This document shows positions 17,052 through 24,497 of a stretch of 64,000 nt of DNA, piece after piece. The notes beneath the pieces are model-generated. The model had not been told where the DNA came from, ran no database searches, and saw only the letters and a program-made list of their open reading frames with translations. Both the position numbers and the translations under genes were made by a program. Within the stretch, counting starts at the first letter, position 1; each line of letters opens with the position of its first letter. This DNA is from Natronorubrum texcoconense (GTDB taxonomy: Archaea > Halobacteriota > Halobacteria > Halobacteriales > Natrialbaceae): the NCBI RefSeq assembly GCF_900100335.1, contig NZ_FNFE01000006.1:237716-301715 (forward strand). The letters run 5' to 3'.

Positions 17052-18479
17052 ATGTCACTCGAGTCGGAACTCACGCGGCTCTCCGCGACCGAATTGTCGA
17101 CCCGAATTCGAAACGGCGACGTGACCGCGAGGGAGGCCGTCGAGGTACACCTCGATCGAATCGAGCGACTGGACGACGAGATCAACGCCTTCGTCACCGT
17201 CTGCCCGGACGAAGCCCGGGCAGCCGCGGAAGAAGCCGACCACGCAGTTGAATCCGACGAGGACGTCGGGCCGCTCCACGGCGTCCCGCTGGCGCTGAAG
17301 GATCTCGGTGCGCTCAAAGAAGGTGTTCGCCACACGTACGGCTCGGCACTCTTTTCGGACAACGTCGCAGACGAGACGTCGGCGATCGTCGAGCGACTCG
17401 AGGACGCGGGTGCGATCGTAATCGGCAAGACGAACACGCCGGAGTTCGGCCACAAGGGGACGACGACCAACGAACTCGCGGGACCGACGGCGTCGCCGAT
17501 CGACACCGATCTCAACGCCGGCGGCTCCTCGGGCGGCTCCGCGGCGGCCCTCGCGGCGGGAATGGCCCCGCTCGCGACGGGCAGCGACGCGGGCGGCTCG
17601 CTGCGGATCCCGGCCGCAGCGTGTGGTATCTACGCGATCAAGCCGACGTTCGGGCTGGTTCCCGACGACGGCCGGCCGAGCGCGTTCGGCCGGACGACCC
17701 AGCACGTCACGAAGGGTCCCATGGCCCGTACCGTCGAGGACGCCGCGGCGATGCTCGAGGCGATGGCTGGCCCGCACTCGGCGGACCCCTCGAGTGTTCC
17801 CGTCGATATCGACTACCGAAGCGCCGTCGAGAAACCGATCGACGACTATCGAATCGCCTACAGCCCGGATCTGGACGCGTTTCCGGTCGCCGAGGAAGTC
17901 GAGGCGGTCGTCGAGGACGCCGTCGGCGCGCTCGAGTCGGCGGGCGCGACCGTCGACGAAGTTTCGATCGACCACGGCTACTCGATGGCCGAGCTACAGG
18001 AGGCGACGATGGCGACGTACATGACCTCGATCCTCGAGACCGCGACCATCGTCGAGGAGGCACACGGGGTCGACTTCCGCGATCACCCCGACGAAGTCAC
18101 CGACAGCCTGCTCGCGATGATCCACATCGGCGAGGACTTCGGCCCCGAGGAGCTCGCCCGCTCGGGGGTCGTTCGCACGGGCTTTTTCGACGCCGTGCAG
18201 GACGTCCTCGCGGCGTACGCCCTCATCGTGACGCCGACGCTCTCGCGGGCCGACGTCGGGCTGGAGGAGGACCTCGAGTCGAGCGCGTGGGACTGGCCGC
18301 TGACCTGGCCGTTCAACTGGACGGGGCATCCGGTCGCCGCCGCGCCGGCGGGGCTGACGGAGGCGGGCCACCCCGTCGGTCTACAGCTGGTCGGTTCCCG
18401 ATTCGAGGACGATCGGGTGCTGGCGGCGAGCGCCGCACTCGAGCGCGAACGGCCCTGGAAGTCCCCGTACGACTGGTGA
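17052..18479 (+). CDS. Amidase signature family hydrolase
   Basis: The 475-residue enzyme has the complete amidase catalytic triad: K83 in PLALKDLG, the cis-Ser near 159 in GGSSGGSAAA, and nucleophile S183 in DAGGSLRIPAA. It hydrolyses carboxamides to acids. GatA of the tRNA amidotransferase has the same fold, but no gatB or gatC is nearby, so a general amidase is more likely. It could act on amides made by the nitrile hydratase encoded 29 kb downstream, which is only a metabolic inference. The frame is open far upstream in the opposite register of the reductase gene, but promoter and conservation fix this ATG. Confidence 0.87.
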   Translation: MSLESELTRLSATELSTRIRNGDVTAREAVEVHLDRIERLDDEINAFVTVCPDEARAAAEEADHAVESDEDVGPLHGVPLALKDLGALKEGVRHTYGSALFSDNVADETSAIVERLEDAGAIVIGKTNTPEFGHKGTTTNELAGPTASPIDTDLNAGGSSGGSAAALAAGMAPLATGSDAGGSLRIPAAACGIYAIKPTFGLVPDDGRPSAFGRTTQHVTKGPMARTVEDAAAMLEAMAGPHSADPSSVPVDIDYRSAVEKPIDDYRIAYSPDLDAFPVAEEVEAVVEDAVGALESAGATVDEVSIDHGYSMAELQEATMATYMTSILETATIVEEAHGVDFRDHPDEVTDSLLAMIHIGEDFGPEELARSGVVRTGFFDAVQDVLAAYALIVTPTLSRADVGLEEDLESSAWDWPLTWPFNWTGHPVAAAPAGLTEAGHPVGLQLVGSRFEDDRVLAASAALERERPWKSPYDW

Positions 18480-18500
18480 GCAGCCTGACGTTCCGGCCGC

Positions 18501-19175
18501 TCACCGATCTCTGTCGAACTTCTCGCGCACCGGCCGGAGCGTCTGTGCCGTCGGGAGCGTCCAGCCGTAGGTGACCGCTGCGAGTCGCGTCCCGACCGTG
18601 ACGGCTGCGCACGCCGCTGCGGCTACGCTTCCGGAGAGGCCGATAGCCAGAACGAGCCAGTAGGTCGCACCGCCCAGCACGGCACAGCTCGCGTAGAAAT
18701 CTTCGAAGAGGATGAACGGCGTCCGATCCAGCAGGATATCCGCGATCGCCCCGCCGCCGACCGCGTTGATCGTCGCGATGGCGACGACGCCGAAACTCGA
18801 GACGCCGGCCTCGGTCGCTACGATCGCGCCAGCCGTCGCGAAGGCCGCGAGGCCGACGGCGTCCGAGACGAGCGTGATCGGGTGATCGTCCGGCGACTCG
18901 AGTGCGATCGACAGGCCGATCGCCAGCCCGACACCGAACAGGCCCAAGGCAATCTCGTTCGGATCGCTGAGCGCGAGCGGGACGCGGTTGACCAGGAGGT
19001 CGCGGGTGACGCCGCCGGCGAACGCCGTGGCGAGTCCGACGACGGCGATCCCGAACAGGTCGAACGACTCGCGGATCGCCTTGCTCGAACCGACGAGCGC
19101 GAACGCGACGAGTCCGATCGCGTTCATCACGACGAACGGATCGGCGAACAGGACGGTTTCGAGTGCCTGAACCAC
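18501..19175 (-). CDS. TRIC-family (UPF0126) trimeric intracellular cation channel-like membrane protein
   Basis: The 224-residue protein has the duplicated three-helix layout of the family. The first half holds NAIGLVAFALVGSSKAIRESFDLFGIAVVGLATAFAGGVTRD. The second repeats AVGLAAFATAGAIVA followed by INAVGGGAIADILLDRTPFIL. The GG(V/A)xRD-type glycine-rich kinks are the family signature. Prokaryotic TRIC proteins form trimeric potassium-permeable channels. The gene is convergent with the amidase gene. Confidence 0.9.
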   Translation of the reverse strand: MVQALETVLFADPFVVMNAIGLVAFALVGSSKAIRESFDLFGIAVVGLATAFAGGVTRDLLVNRVPLALSDPNEIALGLFGVGLAIGLSIALESPDDHPITLVSDAVGLAAFATAGAIVATEAGVSSFGVVAIATINAVGGGAIADILLDRTPFILFEDFYASCAVLGGATYWLVLAIGLSGSVAAAACAAVTVGTRLAAVTYGWTLPTAQTLRPVREKFDRDR

Positions 19176-19334
19176 TGGTTACACTCACTCGAGCGACTGC
19201 CTTGAGCGCTACGAACCCCCGTTCGTATCGGCGGTTCGGCGCAGTCGAGCGGAACGACTGCGGGAGTCGCGTCGGAACCCGAACCGCTCACCGCAATCCA
19301 AACCCATTTTCGCGTCCTGACCCTCGTCTCGCAC

Positions 19335-20177
19335 ATGGGAACAGAAGACGCCGACACCGTCGCGCCGGAAACGTGTCCAACCGCGAACGGAATGCCGATG
19401 CTCGGACTCGGGACCTGGCAGAACGACGACCCGGAACAGTGCGCTGAGAGCGTCCGGACGGCGCTGGAGATGGGCTACCGCCACATCGACACCGCACAGA
19501 TCTACGACAACGAGGAGGCCGTCGGCGACGGGATCGCACGGGCCGACGTCGATCGCGAGGAGGTCTTCCTCGCGACCAAGATCTGGGCGTCGAACCTCGC
19601 ACCCGACGACGTCCTCGATACCGCCCGCGAGAGCATCGATCGACTCGGCGTCGACTACGTCGACCTGCTGTACGTCCACTGGCCGGCTCGAGCGTACGAG
19701 GGCGAGGAGACGCTCTCGGCGTTCTCGGAACTCTACGACGAGGGACTCATCGAGAGCGTCGGTATCAGCAACTTCCTGCCGGAGCAGGTCGCGGAAGCCG
19801 TCGACAGCTGCGACGCGCCGATTCTGGCGAATCAGGTCGAACTGCACCCGATGCTCCCCCAGCCGGAGCTTCGGGAGGCCTGCGAGAACGCCGGCGTCGA
19901 GGTCGTCGCCTACTCGCCCATCGCCCGCGGAGCGGTGTTCGATCAGCCCGAAATCCAGGCGGTCGCCGAGAAACACGACGTCAGCGAGGCCCAGGTCAGC
20001 CTGGCCTGGCTGCGCGAGAAGGGCGTAACGGCGATTCCGAAAGCGACGGGCGAGGAGCACATCCGCGACAACTGGGCGTCGCTGACGCTCGAGTTGGATC
20101 GCGAAGATATCGAGCGAATCGACAGTATCGACGAGACGAGTCGCGAGGTCGATCCCGACTTCGCGCCGTGGAACTAA
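19335..20177 (+). CDS. Aldo/keto reductase
   Basis: The 280-residue TIM-barrel enzyme contains the AKR signatures: HIDTAQIYDNEEAVG (catalytic Asp and Tyr), ATKIW (catalytic Lys) and LLYVHWP (catalytic His). NADPH-binding residues near the C-terminus include IPKATGEEHIRDN. It belongs to the AKR5/2,5-diketo-D-gluconate reductase-like group of soluble NADPH carbonyl reductases. The substrate is unknown and it stands alone. Confidence 0.93.
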   Translation: MGTEDADTVAPETCPTANGMPMLGLGTWQNDDPEQCAESVRTALEMGYRHIDTAQIYDNEEAVGDGIARADVDREEVFLATKIWASNLAPDDVLDTARESIDRLGVDYVDLLYVHWPARAYEGEETLSAFSELYDEGLIESVGISNFLPEQVAEAVDSCDAPILANQVELHPMLPQPELREACENAGVEVVAYSPIARGAVFDQPEIQAVAEKHDVSEAQVSLAWLREKGVTAIPKATGEEHIRDNWASLTLELDREDIERIDSIDETSREVDPDFAPWN

Positions 20178-20291
20178 CGGCCGCTCGCCGGTAACTGAGG
20201 GCTGTGGGTACGACCGACGTACGATTTATGACCTGTCTTCGATCGGGAATAAGCAGGAAAGTTTACGGTAGCCCGGCTTTTTGGCACGCGT

Positions 20292-21062
20292 ATGTCCACC
20301 CGCTCACGACAACGTGGCGGTGGTGGGGTCGTCGGTGCAATCCGGACCGACGTACAGCGGTTACACGGTGCCTGGATGGAGCTCGTCTTTCCACGGCAAC
20401 GTGGCCGCGGCCACTCCGTCATGGGGAAGTGGAAACCCGAAACGCTCCCCCAGAAGGTCGGCTACCACAGCTGGAGCATTCTCGGACTGTTCGGCTTACT
20501 GCTCCTCTACCCGCTCACCGTTATCGGACTCGCAACCCGCTTCTACGCGGCGAAACTCGACTCGACGCGCACCCGATTCGGCATCGTCGGCGTCACTGGC
20601 GTCGCGCTGCTCGGCTGGGGACTGCTGACGGCCGTCTGGGGAGCAATGTCCTACATGGATCAGGCCGACATTCCGCTCGACGCCGTGCTCGCCGTCGCCG
20701 CCGCGAGCGGCGTCGCGACGCTCTCGACCGCACTCGCCGCGACGTTTTCGAAAGTCGGCGGACGTATCGTGACGGTCGTCCTCGCGTACCCGTTCGCGAT
20801 GACGGCGCTGTTCCTCCCGCCCGTCGTCGCCGCCCTCGTGACGCCGTCGCTCCATCCCTACATCCTCGACCCAAGCTACGAGTTCGCGGCGTGGGCGCTC
20901 GACAACGTTCTCTTCGTCGGCGGGCTGAACGAGTATCTGCGCGGGAACTACCAACTCGAGGGGGCTGCCTACGCGGCGATGTGGCTCGGCATCTCGATTC
21001 CGCTGGGCTGGTTCCTCGGAACCCTCGTCGCGCTCGCGAATCTGGTCCGGCCCTCGCAGTAG
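20292..21062 (+). CDS. Hypothetical multi-pass membrane protein
   Basis: The 256-residue protein has an Arg-rich N-terminal segment of about 50 residues and then about five hydrophobic spans (for example WSILGLFGLLLLYPLTVIGLA, VTGVALLGWGLLTAVWGAM, IVTVVLAYPFAMTALFLPPVVAALV). No named family is recognised. A TATA-like AAGTTTACGG lies about 30 bases before this ATG; later in-frame ATGs at codons 29 and 44 remain possible starts. It is followed by another small membrane protein on the same strand. Confidence 0.65.
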   Translation: MSTRSRQRGGGGVVGAIRTDVQRLHGAWMELVFPRQRGRGHSVMGKWKPETLPQKVGYHSWSILGLFGLLLLYPLTVIGLATRFYAAKLDSTRTRFGIVGVTGVALLGWGLLTAVWGAMSYMDQADIPLDAVLAVAAASGVATLSTALAATFSKVGGRIVTVVLAYPFAMTALFLPPVVAALVTPSLHPYILDPSYEFAAWALDNVLFVGGLNEYLRGNYQLEGAAYAAMWLGISIPLGWFLGTLVALANLVRPSQ

Positions 21063-21147
21063 CGTCGGTCGAACGCTCGTTTTCCACGACCGCAAACGGA
21101 CTTCCGATTTCCGATACGATTAGGTGATGGACTGCTAACGATCGGCT

Positions 21148-21339
21148 ATGGAGTTCAACGAAGTCACGACAGCAGTCGCGTTCATCGGCCTGATCGCTAT
21201 CGGGGTCGGCGGCATGATCGCCTCGGATATGATGGTGACCGAAACGATTCTGATGATGGTCGCACCGTCGATGATCGTCTTCGGCGCGATCATGCTCGGG
21301 ATCGGCGTCAAGTTCGGCGAGTACCGCGCGACGAACTGA
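21148..21339 (+). CDS. Small two-helix membrane protein (DUF7333-like)
   Basis: The 63-residue protein is almost wholly two helices (AVAFIGLIAIGVGGMIAS and ETILMMVAPSMIVFGAIMLGIGV) with a short charged tail. It resembles a small conserved haloarchaeal family I recall as DUF7333, not verified. It follows the larger membrane protein on the same strand after 85 bases. Confidence 0.65.
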   Translation: MEFNEVTTAVAFIGLIAIGVGGMIASDMMVTETILMMVAPSMIVFGAIMLGIGVKFGEYRATN

Positions 21340-21454
21340 GGTCACGATTTTTCGCCGTCGAGCGGAGCGCGACCGCTCGAGTCGTGAGTCGGTCCGAAAC
21401 GGAGAGCAAACGAAAGAAATCGAGACGGCGGCGGTTAGCGGCTGTCGACCGCGA

Positions 21455-22426
21455 TCACATGTAACCGAGGTCGCGCAGGCGCTCCATCAGGTCCTCTTTG
21501 TCCTGGGCGCGGCCCGCGCGCTCGGTCGTCCCCTCGAGGTCCTGCAGCCAGGCAGGCTCCTCTTCGCTCTTTTCCGTCGAGATCTCGCTGCCCAGCGAGC
21601 GGAAGCCGGCGAAGTACTTCGGCGAGATCGGAATGTCCTCCTGGTCGACGCCCTCGGGGAGGTCGTCGTCGCTCTGTGGGACGTAACCGTCGTCCGGGAA
21701 GTTCTCGACCGTGTCCGGAACCACGAAGTTCCAGAACGCCTCCCACACCGCGGCCTCGTCGAACTGCAGGATGGGTTGGATACGGTCGTGGGGCGGGTAG
21801 ATGTCGGGGTCGTGACGCGGCGAGAAGAACGTCTCGTCGGCGCGGGCCTCCTGTTCGTCCCAGCGGACGCCGCTGATGACGCCGTCGATGTCGTACTCCT
21901 CCAAGGCGTCGTTGAGCGCGACCGTCTTCAGCAGATGGTTCCCGACGTAGGTGTCGAGCAGGAACGGGAACTCGTCTTCCTCGTACTCGAGGATCTCGCG
22001 AACGTGGTGCTGGTTGTGGTCGGAGAGTTCGGCGATTTCGATTTCGTCGCCGGGCTCGAGGCCGTGTTCGTCGACGTACTCGCCGACGTTATCGTTGCGC
22101 GCGTAGATGACTTCGAGGTCCCACTCGTCGGCCCAGTGGTCGACGAAGTCGTGGATCTCGTCGAAGTGCTGGTAGTGGTCGATGAAGACCGCGGGCGGGA
22201 CTTCGAGGTCGAAGCGCTCCGCGACCTCCTTGATGAAGTACAGCGTGAGCGTCGAGTCCTTGCCGCCGGTCCACATCACGGCGGGGTTTTCGTACTCCTC
22301 GAGGCCCGTCCGGGTAACCTCGATGGCCTTCTCGATTCGATCCTGAACGTGTGGATAGTCCTCGGGATCTTCGCCCTCACCATCCTCGTAATCGACGTCG
22401 ACGTAGTCGGGGAAGTTTGACGTCAT
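21455..22426 (-). CDS. CysD/CysH-type PP-loop protein (PAPS reductase/ATP-sulfurylase superfamily)
   Basis: The 323-residue protein has an N-type ATP pyrophosphatase PP-loop (MWTGGKDSTLTL near 52-62) and the superfamily's later VISGVRWDEQEAR and PI motifs. The C-terminal segment (FRSLGSE, then TTERAGRAQD, then a final GYM) matches the end of CysD, the small subunit of ATP sulfurylase. The ECGxH cysteine motif of PAPS reductase is absent. No cysN partner is present, so classical ATP sulfurylase activity is doubtful. The start at 22426 is fixed by a leaderless promoter. Confidence 0.8.
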   Translation of the reverse strand: MTSNFPDYVDVDYEDGEGEDPEDYPHVQDRIEKAIEVTRTGLEEYENPAVMWTGGKDSTLTLYFIKEVAERFDLEVPPAVFIDHYQHFDEIHDFVDHWADEWDLEVIYARNDNVGEYVDEHGLEPGDEIEIAELSDHNQHHVREILEYEEDEFPFLLDTYVGNHLLKTVALNDALEEYDIDGVISGVRWDEQEARADETFFSPRHDPDIYPPHDRIQPILQFDEAAVWEAFWNFVVPDTVENFPDDGYVPQSDDDLPEGVDQEDIPISPKYFAGFRSLGSEISTEKSEEEPAWLQDLEGTTERAGRAQDKEDLMERLRDLGYM

Positions 22427-22920
22427 ATCGTGTAATGAGATATAATTACCACATTTAAACCCTTTGGGGGACCGGAAACGTCTGACGGGACCTGAGACGA
22501 GCGGCCGGCGCCGGTAGTCGCGTGCGCGTTTCGGATAGACTGATGTCGGGATAGTCGTCGGCATTCGGGACCAAAGGACCCTGTACTGCCACTTCTGTGC
22601 CCCAAACGTCGCCGCTCGAAGGGGTGAAATCGGCCACTCTCCCCGTGTGCATCGGTCACAATACGGCCAGTCCGGCGGCGGGGGAGGGAGCTATCTCCGG
22701 CGACAATATGCGGCCAATATTGACAGTACCAAAATCGAAAATGTACCGAGAGATGCTCGAGGAACTCCCACTCGCTCGAACCAGAACCAGGCCGTATCAG
22801 TCGCTGGACGGAACGAACGGCCCGAAGAATCGCGGTCGCCGAACGGCGATCGAATCCCCAGTTCGGAATGCCCCGGTCGTCGGAGGCCGACTGCTCACTC
22901 GAACGACGGGACTGACGTCG
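22427..22920. other. Intergenic region of about 490 bases
   Basis: No gene is supportable. It contains the AT-rich promoter of the PP-loop gene at its left end and a short perfect inverted repeat (CAATAT at 22704-22709, ATATTG at 22717-22722) of operator-like size. Open frames here are only extensions of shadows over DUF2150. Confidence 0.55.
22452..22461 (-). promoter_or_regulatory. TATA box for the PP-loop gene (minus strand)
   Basis: On the minus strand GTTTAAATGT is centred about 30 bases upstream of the ATG at 22426, inside an unusually AT-rich stretch (22430-22460). It implies a leaderless or very short leader mRNA. Confidence 0.6.
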
Positions 22921-23499
22921 CTACTCGTCTTCTTCGACGACTTCCGGATCGCTCATCGCGCTCTGGAGGCTGTCGAGTCCGTTGATCCACTCCGTGACGA
23001 GTCCGTACTCGAGATCCTCCGCGACGCCCATATCCAGCGCTTCGCCGTCGATGATGAGGGTCCCGGCCTGTGCGGCGTAGCCGAGCGCGGCGTCGAGTTC
23101 CTCGTCGGCCTCGGCGTCGGCCGCGGCGCCGAGATAGTCGCCCACGCTTCCCTCTTCCGGTGGGCCGCCGGCGATGAACTCCTCGGCGGCGAAGAAGACG
23201 CAGACGAGACTCGTCTGAACGCCGTCGACGAGGATCAGTTTCTCCTCGTCTTCGATATCGACCTCGCTGAGGACGATTTCGCGGACCTTGTTGATCTCCT
23301 CGAGCGCTTCCTCCTGTTCGATATCCCCGTCGTCGTAGGCGGCGACGATCTTCGCGATCGCGATCGCCGTGTCGTCCTGCAGGTTGAGCAGGAGTCGGGC
23401 CGAGTCTTCGTCCTCCGGATCGATCTCTTCGTCTTTGATTCGGTCGATCCAGTTCTGCCAGCGTTCCTCCGAGTAGAACTCGGTCGGGGGATTGCTCAT
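22921..23499 (-). CDS. DUF2150 family protein
   Basis: The 192-residue, strongly acidic helical protein begins with SEERWQNWIDRI and carries the DUF2150 pattern (LLLNLQDDTAIAIAKIVAAYDDG, then DGVQTSLVCVFFAAEEF). The family is conserved in haloarchaea and some methanogens and has no known function. It is followed on the same strand by the TatD-like gene but separated from it by 80 bases. Confidence 0.82.
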   Translation of the reverse strand: MSNPPTEFYSEERWQNWIDRIKDEEIDPEDEDSARLLLNLQDDTAIAIAKIVAAYDDGDIEQEEALEEINKVREIVLSEVDIEDEEKLILVDGVQTSLVCVFFAAEEFIAGGPPEEGSVGDYLGAAADAEADEELDAALGYAAQAGTLIIDGEALDMGVAEDLEYGLVTEWINGLDSLQSAMSDPEVVEEDE

Positions 23500-23582
23500 A
23501 CAGACACCTACACCGGCCGCTTGAAATGCCTTTCTCTACTGTATGCCGAACCGAACGAAGCCGTACGGACGGCCTATGCCGG

Positions 23583-24425
23583 TTAGAGAGTCCCTTCCGT
23601 GTCGATTCCGTACACGAGTTCCGGTGTCTCGACGTGTGCGTTTCTGACTGCACTCTCGTGACCGTTCTCGAGCAACCACCGCACGCGTCGCGGGACCGTC
23701 TTCGGTCCCAGAACGGCCCCGGGCCGGTCCGGATCGTCGATGTAGTCGGTCTCCATCAGGAACGGCTCGCCCCGTTCGGCGGCCGTCTCGAGTGCGTCTT
23801 TCTCGCACATCACGCTCGGGATCGGTCCCGCGAGTCGGCCGCCTGCGTAGTGTTTGACGACGTTGTGGCGCGGGAGTCCCGCCTCCTCGGCCCACTCCGC
23901 CACCTCGGTCAGATCCTCGCTGGCTTCGGTGTGAAGCTGGACGGCACACTCGAGATCGGCGGCGCGCTCGAACGCCCGCCGCATCACCGCGTTCGAGGCG
24001 TCCCAGACGGCGTCCTCGACGTCGTAGTGCGGACGACCGGACTTCAGCGCCAGCGCGTCGCCGGCCTCAACGTACTCGGCCGCGACGTCGATTCCCGCTT
24101 GCATCAGGTCGCGCGCCTCTTCGGGACCGAATCCGCGGTCGTCGACCAGCCGCGAGACGAGGCCGGGATGAACCCCCAGCACGGGCCAGGCTCGCCCCTC
24201 GAGTTCCTCGCTCGCCGCCGCGACGATCTCGATGGTTCGCTCGAAGACGTCCCGAAAGTCCTCGCCCGTCTCGGCCTCGACGCCGAGGTGCCAGGAGGGC
24301 TTGTTCACTACGAGCAGGTGCGTGCCGCCCTTGTGAGCGAAGTCCCGGACGGCGTCGATGCCGCGGTGATTGTCCGGATCGAGGTGGAGGTGGTTGTCCA
24401 GTACCGGCGTCTCGTCGTCGATCAT
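23583..24425 (-). CDS. TatD-like metal-dependent hydrolase (amidohydrolase superfamily)
   Basis: The 280-residue TIM-barrel protein starts with the metal-binding HxH motif (LDNHLHLDPDN near 8-18). It then has a GVHPGL strand, a conserved Glu/Lys region (DALALKSGRPHYD), and later His and Asp ligands (QLHTEAS; KHYAGG; METDYIDDP). TatD proteins are DNases or related phosphoesterases. The archaeal branch is uncharacterised, so nuclease activity is not certain. Confidence 0.82.
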   Translation of the reverse strand: MIDDETPVLDNHLHLDPDNHRGIDAVRDFAHKGGTHLLVVNKPSWHLGVEAETGEDFRDVFERTIEIVAAASEELEGRAWPVLGVHPGLVSRLVDDRGFGPEEARDLMQAGIDVAAEYVEAGDALALKSGRPHYDVEDAVWDASNAVMRRAFERAADLECAVQLHTEASEDLTEVAEWAEEAGLPRHNVVKHYAGGRLAGPIPSVMCEKDALETAAERGEPFLMETDYIDDPDRPGAVLGPKTVPRRVRWLLENGHESAVRNAHVETPELVYGIDTEGTL

Positions 24426-24497
24426 AGGCGACGGTGGGCGGCCCGCGCGGGAAAAATCTCCGGCTTCGCTTCGAACCGAAGCGACCGGAACCGACGA

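Noticed and set aside
22704..22722. Short CAATAT/ATATTG palindrome as a regulator operator
   Set aside because: A single short palindrome in a non-coding gap is expected by chance, and no regulator is adjacent.
22597..23586. Plus-strand open frame spanning the gap and DUF2150
   Set aside because: Most of it is antisense to DUF2150, and the first 100 codons show no family features.
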